Source of the DNA: JAICYJ01 sp963737445
Lineage (GTDB): Bacteria > Actinomycetota > Thermoleophilia > Gaiellales > JAICJC01
Length of the DNA stretch: 64,000 nucleotides
Reading direction: 5' to 3'
Assembly: GCA_963737445.1 (NCBI GenBank)
Contig: CAVTSO010000019.1
Location: 62,001-126,000 of the forward strand
A program made the position numbers and the translations under genes. This document shows positions 44,047 to 51,789 of the stretch, piece after piece. How positions within the stretch are numbered: position 1 is the stretch's first letter; each line of letters starts with the position of its first letter. The notes beneath the pieces were generated by a model. It did no database searches and was not told the DNA's origin. It saw nothing but the letters and a program-made list of their open reading frames with translations.

Positions 44047-44424
44047 TCAGAGGTAGTAGCGCTTCGACTCGTTCCAGGCGTAGTACATGGCGAACAGCCC
44101 GCCGAAGAACGCGGCCAGCACCGGCACCGAGAAGGCGCCCAGGTCGATCAGCTGGAACTGCGCCAGCGAGTAGAGCGCGGCCGACACGGTGACGGCGCCC
44201 AGTCCCAGGTAGAGGATGTTGCGCTGTCGGTCGGGCATCAGCGAGATCGCCATCCGGTTGCGGTGGTACCAGCCGTAGCCGAAGTACCAGAGCAGGCAGA
44301 TGAAGATCAGGCTGATGGCGCCCAGGATCGCGCTGAAGATGGCCGAGGACACCTCGAAGAAGACCGTCGCCACGGCGGCGATCGCGATCACGATGGCGAA
44401 CCCGCGCAGGTTGTCGCGATCCAT
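44047..44424 (-). CDS. Small four-helix membrane protein of unknown function
   Basis: The 125-residue protein is nearly all hydrophobic, with helices at about residues 8-28, 30-50, 70-88 and 95-115, and a short basic/Tyr-rich C-terminus (ESKRYYL). No known family is recognised. Its ATG at 44424 overlaps the stop of the preceding gene by one base (TGATG), so the two form a unit and may make a membrane complex. Confidence 0.7.
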   Translation of the reverse strand: MDRDNLRGFAIVIAIAAVATVFFEVSSAIFSAILGAISLIFICLLWYFGYGWYHRNRMAISLMPDRQRNILYLGLGAVTVSAALYSLAQFQLIDLGAFSVPVLAAFFGGLFAMYYAWNESKRYYL

Positions 44425-44783
44425 CAGGCCGGCCCCGTCATGTAGGCACGCACTCCCAGCGCCGCCACCACCGTGGCGCCGACCGCGAAGTAGAGCAGGT
44501 TCTTGCGTCCGTCCTCACCCCGCAAAGCATAGGGGTAGGCGATCGCGAGCAGCGGTAGCAACCCGTAGGCGAAGTGCAGCTTGTCGCCCGGGCGGTAGCC
44601 GTCGGAGAGCAGAATCAGGCCCAGCGTTGCCTGCGCGATCACCATCGTCTGGGAGAGCGCCAGCAGCTGCGTGTAGAAGCCGGCGGGCGGCCTGTCCCGG
44701 CGGTAGGCGATCAGCCCCCAGACGCCCACGACCGCGTTGGTCACGATCAGGAGCGTCCCCACCACCATGTGCACCTCGGGCAT
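44424..44783 (-). CDS. Small membrane protein of unknown function
   Basis: The 119-residue protein has four predicted membrane helices, with a His/Val-rich first helix (MPEVHMVVGTLLIVTNAVVGVWGLIAY), a charged loop RRDRPPAG, and helices around QTMVIAQATLGLILL and FAYGLLPLLAIAYPYAL. The closely spaced His residues in helices 1 and 3 could bind haem or metal, but this is speculation. It is coupled to the 125-residue gene and lies 82 bp from the divergent bcp gene. Confidence 0.7.
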   Translation of the reverse strand: MPEVHMVVGTLLIVTNAVVGVWGLIAYRRDRPPAGFYTQLLALSQTMVIAQATLGLILLSDGYRPGDKLHFAYGLLPLLAIAYPYALRGEDGRKNLLYFAVGATVVAALGVRAYMTGPA

Positions 44784-44865
44784 GGCGCCACGCTACCAGG
44801 CGGGTTTGCCCGCACCCCCGCACTACAGTACGGCCCAGCAACGCACCCGTTCCCAAGGAGTAACG

Positions 44866-45345
44866 ATGCTCGAGGTTGGCCAGCCGGCTCCGCCGTTCTC
44901 ACTGCAGTCGGACACCGAGGAGACGGTGTCGCTCGACGATCTCAAGGGCCGGCCGGTGGTCGTCTACTTCTACCCCAAGGACGATACGCCCGGCTGTACC
45001 CGCCAGGCCTGCAGCATCCGCGACAGCTGGGCGCAGTTCGGGCGGATCGGCGCGGACGTGATCGGCGTCAGCCCGCAGTCGCCGAAGTCGCACCGCAAGT
45101 TCAAGGAGAAGTACGGGCTGCCGTTCCCGCTGCTGGCCGACACCGAGCACACGATGGCCGAGGACTACGGCGTGTGGGTCGAGAAGAAGCACTATGGCAA
45201 GACCTCGATGGGGATCGAGCGCTCGACCTTCGTGATCGACGCCGACGGCAACCTGGCCGCGATCAAGCGCCGGGTGAAGCCGGACGAGCATACCGCGTGG
45301 GCGCTGGCCGAGGTCGAGAAGCTGACGGCGGGGGCGACCAGCTGA
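44866..45345 (+). CDS. bcp: Thioredoxin-dependent peroxiredoxin (BCP/PrxQ family)
   Basis: The 159-residue protein reduces hydroperoxides with thioredoxin as electron donor. It has the Prx fold start GQPAPPFSLQSDTEETVSLDDLKG, the active site FYPKDDTPGCTRQACSIRD with the peroxidatic Cys and a resolving Cys five residues on (CxxxxC), and the closing WVEKKHYGKTSMGIERSTFVID region. It is cytoplasmic. The ATG at 44866 follows CAAGGAG. Its stop overlaps the probable start of the CoA-transferase gene. Confidence 0.94.
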   Translation: MLEVGQPAPPFSLQSDTEETVSLDDLKGRPVVVYFYPKDDTPGCTRQACSIRDSWAQFGRIGADVIGVSPQSPKSHRKFKEKYGLPFPLLADTEHTMAEDYGVWVEKKHYGKTSMGIERSTFVIDADGNLAAIKRRVKPDEHTAWALAEVEKLTAGATS

Positions 45346-46532
45346 GCGGTGCGCTCCCGCTGGCAGGCCTGCGCGTCCTCGACCTGACGCAGGTGCTGGC
45401 GGGCCCCTACTGCACGATGATGCTGGGCGACCTGGGCGCCGACGTGGTCAAGGTCGAGCGGCCCGGCGAGGGCGACGGCAGCCGCCGCTGGGGGCCGCCG
45501 TTCGAGGGCGGCGAGAGCGCCTACTTCATGCAGGTCAACCGCAACAAGCGGTCGATCGCCGTCGACCTGCGCGACGACGCCGGCCGCGAGGTGGTGCGGC
45601 GGCTGATCGGCCGCTGCGACGTGCTGCTGCACAACTTCCTGCCGGCGGCGGCGCTCCGCTACGAGGTCGACTGGGAGGCGGTGCGGGCCGTGAACCCGAT
45701 GGTGGTGCACTGCACGATCGCGGGCTACCCGTCCGACGGGCCGGACGCGGAGCGGCCCGGATACGACTTCCTGATGCAGGGGCTGGGCGGGATCATGAGC
45801 ATCACCGGGGAGCCCGAGGGTGAGCCGATGAAGGTGCCTGTTGCCATCTCCGATATCGTGGCCGGGCTGTTCGCGAGCTCGGCCGTGCTGGCGGCGCTGC
45901 ACGAGCGCGAGCGCAGCGGGCGGGGACGGAGCTGCGAGGTGTCGCTGCTGGACGCGCAGGTGGCGTGGCTGGCGAACCGGGCCGGGGACTGGCTGATCAG
46001 CGGCATCGAGCCGAAGCGGCTGGGAAACGCGCATCCGTCGATCGTGCCCTACGAGACGTTCCGGGCGGCCGACGGGTACGTGAACCTGGCGGTCGGCACT
46101 GATGACCACTTCCGGCGCTTCTGCGCCGAGGCCGGCCGCGGCGACCTGGCGACGGATCCGCGCTGGCAGACGAACGCGGGGCGGGTGGAGGGCCGCGACG
46201 TGCTGGTGCCGCAGCTGCGGGAGCTGCTGGAGGAGCGCACGGTGGCGGAGTGGAGCGAGGTGCTGGAGCGCGCGCACGTGCCGGGCGGGCCGGTGCTGTC
46301 GATCCCGGAGACGTTCGCGGGGCCGGCGGCGCACATGGTGGAGCGGGTGCAGCATCCCGCGGCGGGCGAGATCGGGTTGGTGCGCTCGCCGATGCGCTAC
46401 GAGGCCGACCGGCCGGGCAGCCGGCTGCCGCCGCCGCGGCTGGGCGAGCACGCCGCCGAGGTGCTGGCCGAGGTTGGCTACAGCGAGGGCGAGATCGCCG
46501 AGCTGCTGACGGGCGCCTGCAAGCCTCGCTAG
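45342..46532 (+). CDS. CaiB/BaiF family CoA-transferase (class III)
   Basis: The 396-residue enzyme belongs to class III CoA-transferases, which exchange CoA between carboxylic acids via a catalytic Asp. The start region LPLAGLRVLDLTQVLAGPYC is immediately in family frame, RPGYDFLMQGLGGIMSITG carries the catalytic Asp, and IVPYETFRAADGYVNLAVG is typical. The acid substrate is not predictable. The start is uncertain: CTG at 45342 would overlap the bcp stop as CTGA, like the many other 4-bp overlaps here; a GTG at 45297 would give 15 extra residues inside bcp without homology. The gene ends just before the tRNA-Leu. Confidence 0.85.
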   Translation: MSGALPLAGLRVLDLTQVLAGPYCTMMLGDLGADVVKVERPGEGDGSRRWGPPFEGGESAYFMQVNRNKRSIAVDLRDDAGREVVRRLIGRCDVLLHNFLPAAALRYEVDWEAVRAVNPMVVHCTIAGYPSDGPDAERPGYDFLMQGLGGIMSITGEPEGEPMKVPVAISDIVAGLFASSAVLAALHERERSGRGRSCEVSLLDAQVAWLANRAGDWLISGIEPKRLGNAHPSIVPYETFRAADGYVNLAVGTDDHFRRFCAEAGRGDLATDPRWQTNAGRVEGRDVLVPQLRELLEERTVAEWSEVLERAHVPGGPVLSIPETFAGPAAHMVERVQHPAAGEIGLVRSPMRYEADRPGSRLPPPRLGEHAAEVLAEVGYSEGEIAELLTGACKPR

Positions 46533-46548
46533 AATCAGCTCTCCCCGC

Positions 46549-46632
46549 GCGGATGTGGCGGAATTGGTAGACGCGCACGGTTCAGGTCCGTGTGGCCGTA
46601 AGGTCGTGGAGGTTCAAGTCCTCTCATCCGCA
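46549..46632 (+). tRNA. tRNA-Leu (anticodon CAG)
   Basis: The 84-nt sequence folds as a class II tRNA: acceptor stem GCGGATG/CATCCGC, anticodon stem CACGG/CCGTG around TTCAGGT (anticodon CAG), a long variable arm (TGGCCGTAAGGTCGT), and a T-arm with GGTTCAAGTCC. It reads CUG codons. CCA is not encoded. It ends exactly where a small membrane-protein gene begins. Confidence 0.95.
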
Positions 46633-46871
46633 TGTCCCTCGTAATCGCCTCGCTGCCCTCCGCCTCCACCTGGGAGACCCAGTGCTTCATCTCGGCCGCG
46701 GTGGCCGGGGTGACCGGCATCGGCGTCGTCTCCACGTCGATGGCGCGGCGCGCGACCGCGATGTCGGCGTCCCGGCGGGTGCTGCTGACGGTGCTGATGG
46801 CGGTCGCGTTCGTGGCGGTGCTGGCGTTCTTCTTTTGGGCCGTCGAACCGTGCGCCCAGGGACCCGCCTGA
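46632..46871 (+). CDS. Small membrane protein, unknown
   Basis: The 79-residue frame has consistently G/C-ending codons. It encodes a helix around CFISAAVAGVTGIGVVST and a very hydrophobic helix, VLLTVLMAVAFVAVLAFFFW, so a two-helix membrane protein is plausible. The ATG at 46632 uses the last base of the tRNA; a shorter start at 46740 (MARRATAM) is as likely. No ribosome site is obvious. The opposing minus-strand frame is Arg/Thr-rich and less convincing. Confidence 0.45.
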   Translation: MSLVIASLPSASTWETQCFISAAVAGVTGIGVVSTSMARRATAMSASRRVLLTVLMAVAFVAVLAFFFWAVEPCAQGPA

Positions 46872-46953
46872 TGCCACCTGCCCAAAATCTGCCAGGCAAT
46901 TACCACAAAACGGCGAGTGCGCGAAAGCGGTCGGTGGGTGAAGATGCAGCCGC

Positions 46954-47430
46954 ATGGGTGCTCCACACTCCACCAGCCGCAGCGCCGTCAGGCTCGCGCT
47001 TGTCACCTCCCCCCACGACGCTCCGCCGGCGGCACCCACCGGTGTGCCTGCGGGGTTGCGGCTTCTTCGCTCCCTCGACCGCTCCGTGCTGGAGACGGCA
47101 CGCGACGTCGCCCTGCGCCCGATGGAGCTCTACGCGCTCCTGCTCCTGAGCGAGGTTCCCGAGGGTGAGGCGGTCACCACCCGCGCCCTCTCCGAGCTGC
47201 TCGCCGCCAGCACCAGCCAGGCCAAGCAGATCGCACTGCGGCTGGCCGCCCGCGGGTACGTCAAGCGGAGCGGCGCCCATGGCAGCACGCTGCTGACCGA
47301 GTCCGGCCGCAACCTTGCCATTGCGGCGGGCGAGCGGCTCGAGCGGAAGGTCACCCGGCGCCTGCGCCGGCTCGACCCGACCGTCGTCGAGCGCGGCGCG
47401 GCTTCGCTGAACGCGCTCGTCGGCGACTGA
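46954..47430 (+). CDS. MarR-like winged-helix protein
   Basis: The 158-residue protein has a central winged-helix segment: YALLLLSEVPEGEAVTTRALSELLAASTSQAKQIALRLAARGYVKRSG, followed by STLLTESGRNLAIAAGERLERKV, which fits MarR-type helix-turn-helix and wing plus a dimer helix. The N-terminal 45 residues are low in structure and the real start may be later. It sits 71 bp upstream of an amino-acid/polyamine permease gene and is likely its regulator. The ligand is unknown. Confidence 0.65.
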   Translation: MGAPHSTSRSAVRLALVTSPHDAPPAAPTGVPAGLRLLRSLDRSVLETARDVALRPMELYALLLLSEVPEGEAVTTRALSELLAASTSQAKQIALRLAARGYVKRSGAHGSTLLTESGRNLAIAAGERLERKVTRRLRRLDPTVVERGAASLNALVGD

Positions 47431-47501
47431 CGCTCCATCTAGACAGCGAGCGGCACAAGGCGTAGCGTCAACGGTATTCCGCGCCCGATCCGGAGGACCC
47501 C

Positions 47502-49034
47502 ATGGCCACGCCAGCAGCACCCGTAGAGCACACCACCGAGCTCGCCCTGTCCGAGAAGCGCAAGTTGGTCAAGAGCCTTGGCCACCTCGACATGGTCTTC
47601 TTCACGGTCTGCGCGATCGTCGGCCTCGACCTGCTGGGACAGGCCGCCAGCTACGGCGCCCAGGCATTCACGTGGGTCGTCGTCCTGGTCGTGCTGTTCA
47701 TGTTCCCCTACGCCCTGCTGATGGCGGAGCTGGGCACGGCATTCCCGCAGGAGGGCGGGCCGTACGAGTGGATGAAGCTGACCTGGGGCCGGCTGGCGGC
47801 CGGCATCGGCGCCGTCCTGTACTGGGTGACAAACCCCTTCTGGGTGGGCGGATCGCTCTGCTTCGTGGCCACCGACGCTTGGAGCTCCAACATCCACGGC
47901 GTCGGGAGTGGCACCTTCGGCGATTACGCGTTCAAGTTCATCTTCATCTGGATCAGCATCGGCGTCGCGATCGTGTCGTTGAAGCACGGCAAGTGGATCC
48001 CGAACGCCGGCGCGATCGTCCGGTTCCTGGTGCTCGGGTTCTTCTCGCTGACGGTGGTCGTCTACGCCATCGAGCACGGCGTGCACGGCTATGGCATCGG
48101 CGACTTCTCGCCCACGGCCGGGATCTTCATCGGCCTGGTGCCGCTCCTGATCTTCGGGTTCGTGGGCTTCGAGCTGCAGAACGGCGCAGCCGAGGAGATG
48201 GAGGATCCGCAACGCGACGTGCCCCGCTCCGTTGCCAAGAGCGCGGTCATCTCCTCGATCGCCTACGCCATCCCGATCTTCGGCATCGTGGCGGTGCTGC
48301 CGTCGTCGAAGATCACCGGCATCGGCGGGTTCATGGACGCCGTCCATCAGATGTTCGGCGTCTACGGCGGTGCCCAGAACTTCCTCACCGATCTGATGGC
48401 GCTTGGCTTCATCTTCGCGCTGGTCACCTCCGGCGCGGTCTGGATGATGGGCTCCGACCGGATCCAGGCCGTGGCCGCCTACGACGGCGCCTTCTTCCCC
48501 TGGTTCGGCGTGTTCAACGAGAGGCTGGGCACCCCGGTGCGGGTGAACGTGCTCTCCGGAGTGACCTCCACCATCTTCATGGTGGCCGCGGTGCGCCTGC
48601 TTTCGAGCAGCGAGGCCGACACCTTCACGGTGGTGCTGTACATGGCGATTTCCACCACGCTCGTGTCCTACATCCTGATCTTCCCGGCGCTGATCAAGCT
48701 GCGCTACAGCCATGCCGACGTGCCACGGGTCTTCAGCGTGCCCGGCGGCAAGGGCGGCCTCTGGACGATCGGCGTGCTGTGCACCGCGTGGGTGCTGATG
48801 GGATCGTGGGTCGCGATCTTCCCCGACACGCTCGAGTACGTGTTCGGAGCCGACTACAACTTCGTCGACAGTTGGGGCGTCTCGCGGCTGCGCTTCGAGG
48901 TGTTCACGCTGGGCACGCTGGCCGTGGTGATCGCGTTCGCCGTGGTGGGCTACCTGGCCGGTAAGTCGGTGCGCGAGCAGGTCGTCGACGTCCCGCTGGC
49001 GGCGACGCCGGCGCCGGCGGCGGCGGGAGATTGA
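47502..49034 (+). CDS. APC superfamily permease (amino acid/polyamine type)
   Basis: The 510-residue protein has about 12 hydrophobic helices with the APC-superfamily signatures: the first helix FFTVCAIVGLDLLGQ, MAELGTAFPQEGGPYEWMKLTWG in the second/third helix region, and FGFVGFELQNGAAEEMEDPQRDVPRSV near helix 6. It imports amino acids, polyamines or related amines with a cation. The start follows a GGAGG ribosome site. Its stop overlaps the TTG start of the amidotransferase gene (TTGA), and a class III aminotransferase follows, so the cargo is probably an amine or amino compound degraded by them. Confidence 0.9.
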   Translation: MATPAAPVEHTTELALSEKRKLVKSLGHLDMVFFTVCAIVGLDLLGQAASYGAQAFTWVVVLVVLFMFPYALLMAELGTAFPQEGGPYEWMKLTWGRLAAGIGAVLYWVTNPFWVGGSLCFVATDAWSSNIHGVGSGTFGDYAFKFIFIWISIGVAIVSLKHGKWIPNAGAIVRFLVLGFFSLTVVVYAIEHGVHGYGIGDFSPTAGIFIGLVPLLIFGFVGFELQNGAAEEMEDPQRDVPRSVAKSAVISSIAYAIPIFGIVAVLPSSKITGIGGFMDAVHQMFGVYGGAQNFLTDLMALGFIFALVTSGAVWMMGSDRIQAVAAYDGAFFPWFGVFNERLGTPVRVNVLSGVTSTIFMVAAVRLLSSSEADTFTVVLYMAISTTLVSYILIFPALIKLRYSHADVPRVFSVPGGKGGLWTIGVLCTAWVLMGSWVAIFPDTLEYVFGADYNFVDSWGVSRLRFEVFTLGTLAVVIAFAVVGYLAGKSVREQVVDVPLAATPAPAAAGD

Positions 49035-49744
49035 GCCGCCCCACCATCGGCATCACGAGCTACTGGGCGCCGGTGCAGCTGGGCAAGTGGTCAGGCTGGG
49101 CCACGGTCACGTTCCACGGCTACGTCGAGGGCACCCGCCTGGCCGGAGGCCGCCCGCTGGTGATCCCGGCCGACCCGTACCTGGCCGATGACCCCGACGA
49201 CGTGCTCGACCTGCTGGACGGCATCGTCTTCGTGGGCGGCGACGACGTCGCCCCCGAGCTGTACGGCGCCGAGCGCGACCCGCGCACCGGCCCCCGCAAC
49301 GAGCGCCGCGACGCGGTCGAGCTGTCGCTGATGCGACGCGCGCTCGACCGCGACCTGCCGGTGCTCGCGATCTGCCGCGGCATCCAGGTGCTGAACGTGG
49401 CCCGCGGCGGCACGCTGATCCAGCACCTGGCCGACCATCTCGATCAGCGGCCCCATCGCGAGGACGACTCCACGTACGGCGTGCACGACGTGGTCACCGT
49501 CCCCGGCAGCAGGCTGCGGGCGATCGTGGGCGAGCGCGCGACCGTGCACTCGCACCACCACCAGGGCATCGAGCGCATCGGCGAGGGCCTGGTGGCGGCC
49601 GCCCACGCCGACCCGGACGGCATCGTCGAGGGGCTCGAGGACCCCAGCCGCCGCTTCTGCGTGGCCGTGCTCTGGCACCCCGATGCCAACGCCGAGGGCA
49701 CCGGCGCGAGCCTGTTCCAGGCGTTGGTATCGTCCACCGGATGA
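49031..49744 (+). CDS. Gamma-glutamyl-gamma-aminobutyrate hydrolase-like (PuuD/peptidase C26)
   Basis: The 237-residue class I glutamine amidotransferase-like hydrolase starts with TTG, overlapping the permease stop. It has PTIGITSYW, the LDGIVFVGGDDVAPELYG loop, the nucleophile Cys in AICRGIQVLNVARGGTLIQHL, VHSHHHQ and a final WHPD. PuuD enzymes cleave gamma-glutamyl-aminobutyrate in putrescine breakdown and normally end WHPE; here Asp replaces the Glu, which usually completes the triad. The position between an amine permease and an aminotransferase supports a role in gamma-glutamylated amine catabolism; the glutamylating partner (PuuA) is not visible. Confidence 0.85.
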   Translation: MSRPTIGITSYWAPVQLGKWSGWATVTFHGYVEGTRLAGGRPLVIPADPYLADDPDDVLDLLDGIVFVGGDDVAPELYGAERDPRTGPRNERRDAVELSLMRRALDRDLPVLAICRGIQVLNVARGGTLIQHLADHLDQRPHREDDSTYGVHDVVTVPGSRLRAIVGERATVHSHHHQGIERIGEGLVAAAHADPDGIVEGLEDPSRRFCVAVLWHPDANAEGTGASLFQALVSSTG

Positions 49745-51003
49745 GCAGCCTCTGGCACCCGTTCGCCGACATGGCGAGCGTGAAGGACGATGAGTTCGTG
49801 GTCAGCCGGGGCAGCGGCGCCCGCGTCTGGGACGAGGCCGGACGAGAGTACATCGACGCCAAGGGCGGCCTCTGGTACTGCTCGATCGGCCACGGCCGCG
49901 GCGAGATCGCCGACGCCGTCTCGGCGCAGATGCGCGAGTTGGCCGTCTACGACATCTTCGCCGGCACCGCCAACCGGCCCGCGATCGATCTGGCCGACCG
50001 CGTGGCGGCGCTGGCCCCGTTCGCGGACGGCGCCGTGTTCTTCACCAGCGGCGGCTCCGACGCGGTCGACACGGCCGGCAAGCTGGCGCTGCGCTACTGG
50101 CACGCGCTCGGCAAGCCGGACAAGCGCACGATCGTGCATCGCGAGCGCAGCTACCACGGCATGAACGCCTATGGCACCAGCCTGGCCGGCATCGCCGCCA
50201 ACCGCGAGGGCATCGGCGCGCTGATCCCCGACACGGCGTCGGTCGGCAGCGACGACACCGACGCGCTGGAGCGCCTGTTCAGCGAGCGTGGTGACCAGAT
50301 CGCAGCCTTCATCGGCGAGCCGGTGATCGGGGCCGGGGGCATCTACGCACCGGCGCCCGGCTACTGGCAGCGGGTGCAGGAGCTGTGCCGCGCACACGAC
50401 GTGCTGCTGATCGCCGACGAGGTGATCTGCGGTTTCGGCCGGCTGGGCACCTGGTTCGGCTGCCACCGATTCGGCATCACGCCCGACATGATCACGTGCG
50501 CCAAGGGCATCACGTCGGGCTACCTGCCGCTGGGCGCCGTGATCGCGTCGCCGCGCCTGCAGGTGCCGTTCTGGACGACGCCGGGCGCGGCTCTGTTCCG
50601 CCACGGCTACACGTATTCGGGTCACCCCAGCGTATGCGCGGCCGGGCTCACAAACCTCGACCTGCTCGAGCGGGAGGGGCTGCTGGAGCGCGTCTCGCGG
50701 CTGGAGCAGGTGCTGGACGCGGCCATGCAGCCGCTCGCCGAGCTGCCGCAGGTGAGCGAGGTGCGAAGCGGCGTCGGCCTGCTGGCCGCCGTCGAGATCG
50801 CGCCGGACGCGCGCGCCGCCGAGCCCGGGGTCGTCGACCGGATCGTCAAGGCCTGCCGTGAGCGAGGCGTGCTCACGCGCGGCCTGGCCGGCCACTCGCT
50901 GCAGGTGTCGCCCGCGTTCGTGATCGACGAGGCCGAGATCGGCCGCATCGCCGAGGTGTTCGCCGAGACGCTGTCAGGCGTGTCGGTGGGTACCGGCGTG
51001 TAG
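49741..51003 (+). CDS. Class III aminotransferase (omega-amino acid/amine type)
   Basis: The 420-residue PLP enzyme is an omega-aminotransferase: WHPFADMASVKDDEFVVSRGSG start, FFTSGGSDAVDTAGKLALRYW (cofactor phosphate binding), AERSYHGMNAYGTSL-like block with HRERSYHG, EPVIGAGGIYAP, LIADEVICGFGRLGTWF with the PLP-binding Asp, and the Schiff-base Lys in TCAKGITSGYLPLG. It transfers an amino group from an amine or omega-amino acid to pyruvate or oxoglutarate. The ATG overlaps the amidotransferase stop (ATGA), so both belong to the permease operon. It overlaps the convergent 86-residue gene by 30 bp. Confidence 0.92.
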   Translation: MSSLWHPFADMASVKDDEFVVSRGSGARVWDEAGREYIDAKGGLWYCSIGHGRGEIADAVSAQMRELAVYDIFAGTANRPAIDLADRVAALAPFADGAVFFTSGGSDAVDTAGKLALRYWHALGKPDKRTIVHRERSYHGMNAYGTSLAGIAANREGIGALIPDTASVGSDDTDALERLFSERGDQIAAFIGEPVIGAGGIYAPAPGYWQRVQELCRAHDVLLIADEVICGFGRLGTWFGCHRFGITPDMITCAKGITSGYLPLGAVIASPRLQVPFWTTPGAALFRHGYTYSGHPSVCAAGLTNLDLLEREGLLERVSRLEQVLDAAMQPLAELPQVSEVRSGVGLLAAVEIAPDARAAEPGVVDRIVKACRERGVLTRGLAGHSLQVSPAFVIDEAEIGRIAEVFAETLSGVSVGTGV

Positions 51004-51234
51004 CCGCTCGCCCAGGGCGTGTATGCCGTGCTGGTAGCGGTGCGCCAGCCGTGAGGGCAGCCGCAGCGCGGCGGCGATCACGAGCAGGCTGAACGCGAGC
51101 GGAATCAGCCCGGACGCCACGACCGTCCAGGTGAACTGCCGCTCGGCGGCCACCGCCGCCAGCCAGATCGGCCACAGCATCACCGCCAGCACGCCCACCA
51201 GGATCAGCGCGATCGTCCTGTCCGATGACTGCAT
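50974..51234 (-). CDS. Small membrane protein, unknown
   Basis: The 86-residue product has two hydrophobic helices (about residues 7-28 and 38-60) and a basic/His-rich tail (RYQHGIHALGERLHAGTHRHA). No family is recognised. The start MQSSDRT at 51234 is reasonable; the 3' end overlaps the aminotransferase end by 30 bp. It is on the same strand as the CBS protein gene, 37 bp downstream. Confidence 0.6.
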   Translation of the reverse strand: MQSSDRTIALILVGVLAVMLWPIWLAAVAAERQFTWTVVASGLIPLAFSLLVIAAALRLPSRLAHRYQHGIHALGERLHAGTHRHA

Positions 51235-51271
51235 CTCTGCCTTTGTGGTCGCTGCCTCCCTTCCTCGTTGG

Positions 51272-51703
51272 TCAGCGGCTGGCCGCCTGCAGCATCTCGC
51301 GCGCGACGTCGAGCCCGCGTGGGTCGAGCCGCAGCACCGCCTCGGCCGCGGCGAACAGGTCGCGCAGCGAGACGATGCCCACCACCTTGCCGTCCTCGCC
51401 GACCGGCAGGTGGCGCGCGCGGATGCGCTTCATGGTGTCCGCCGCCCAGACCACGTCCGCGTCCGGCGGCGCCAGCGTCACCTGGCGGGTCATCAGCTCG
51501 GTCACCGGCCGCTTGCGCACGTCGCGCCCATCGGCGAACGCGAACAGCAGGTCGCGCTCGGTGAAGATCCCGGCCAGCTCCGGCCCCTCCATCACCAGGC
51601 AGGCGCCCACCCGCCGCTCCTTCATCACGCCGGCCGCCTCAACGGCGGTGGTCGCCGGCGAGACCGCAACCAGGTTGGTCTGCATGATCTCGGCGATCCG
51701 CAC
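51272..51703 (-). CDS. CBS-domain pair protein
   Basis: The 143-residue protein consists of two CBS domains: MQTNLVAVSPATTAVEAAGVMKERRVGACLV at the start and a second half starting MTRQVTLAPPDADVVWAADTMKRIRARHLPVGEDGKVVGIVSLRDL. CBS pairs bind adenosine nucleotides and regulate partner proteins. GTG at 51703 follows AGGAGG at 6 bp. The region just upstream contains a palindromic sequence that may be an operator. The partner protein is unknown. Confidence 0.88.
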   Translation of the reverse strand: MRIAEIMQTNLVAVSPATTAVEAAGVMKERRVGACLVMEGPELAGIFTERDLLFAFADGRDVRKRPVTELMTRQVTLAPPDADVVWAADTMKRIRARHLPVGEDGKVVGIVSLRDLFAAAEAVLRLDPRGLDVAREMLQAASR

Positions 51704-51713
51704 TTGTGCCTCC

Positions 51714-51743
51714 TGCTACAAGGTGCTCACAGGAGTTGTAGCA
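51714..51743. promoter_or_regulatory. Inverted-repeat operator candidate upstream of the CBS gene
   Basis: TGCTACAA (51714-51721) and TTGTAGCA (51736-51743) are perfect inverted 8-mers 14 bp apart, one arm next to the AGGAGG of the CBS gene. On the minus strand the right arm reads TGCTACAAC, which can also serve as an extended -10. A regulator-binding site on this promoter is likely. Confidence 0.5.
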
Positions 51744-51746
51744 CAG

Positions 51747-51778
51747 CGTCGCCCGCCGGCAAGGGCCGGCGGGCGACG
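51747..51778 (-). terminator. Terminator hairpin after the second APC permease gene
   Basis: CGTCGCCCGCCGGC and GCCGGCGGGCGACG form a perfect 14-bp stem with AAGG loop, 11 bp beyond the permease stop on the minus strand. It has no T-run. It lies directly upstream of the CBS gene promoter region, so it probably insulates the two genes. Confidence 0.7.
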
Positions 51779-51789
51779 TCAAGCGTGGA

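Noticed and set aside
46535..46966. Minus-strand 143-codon frame over tRNA-Leu
   Set aside because: It runs through the tRNA and its translation is Arg/Thr-rich noise.
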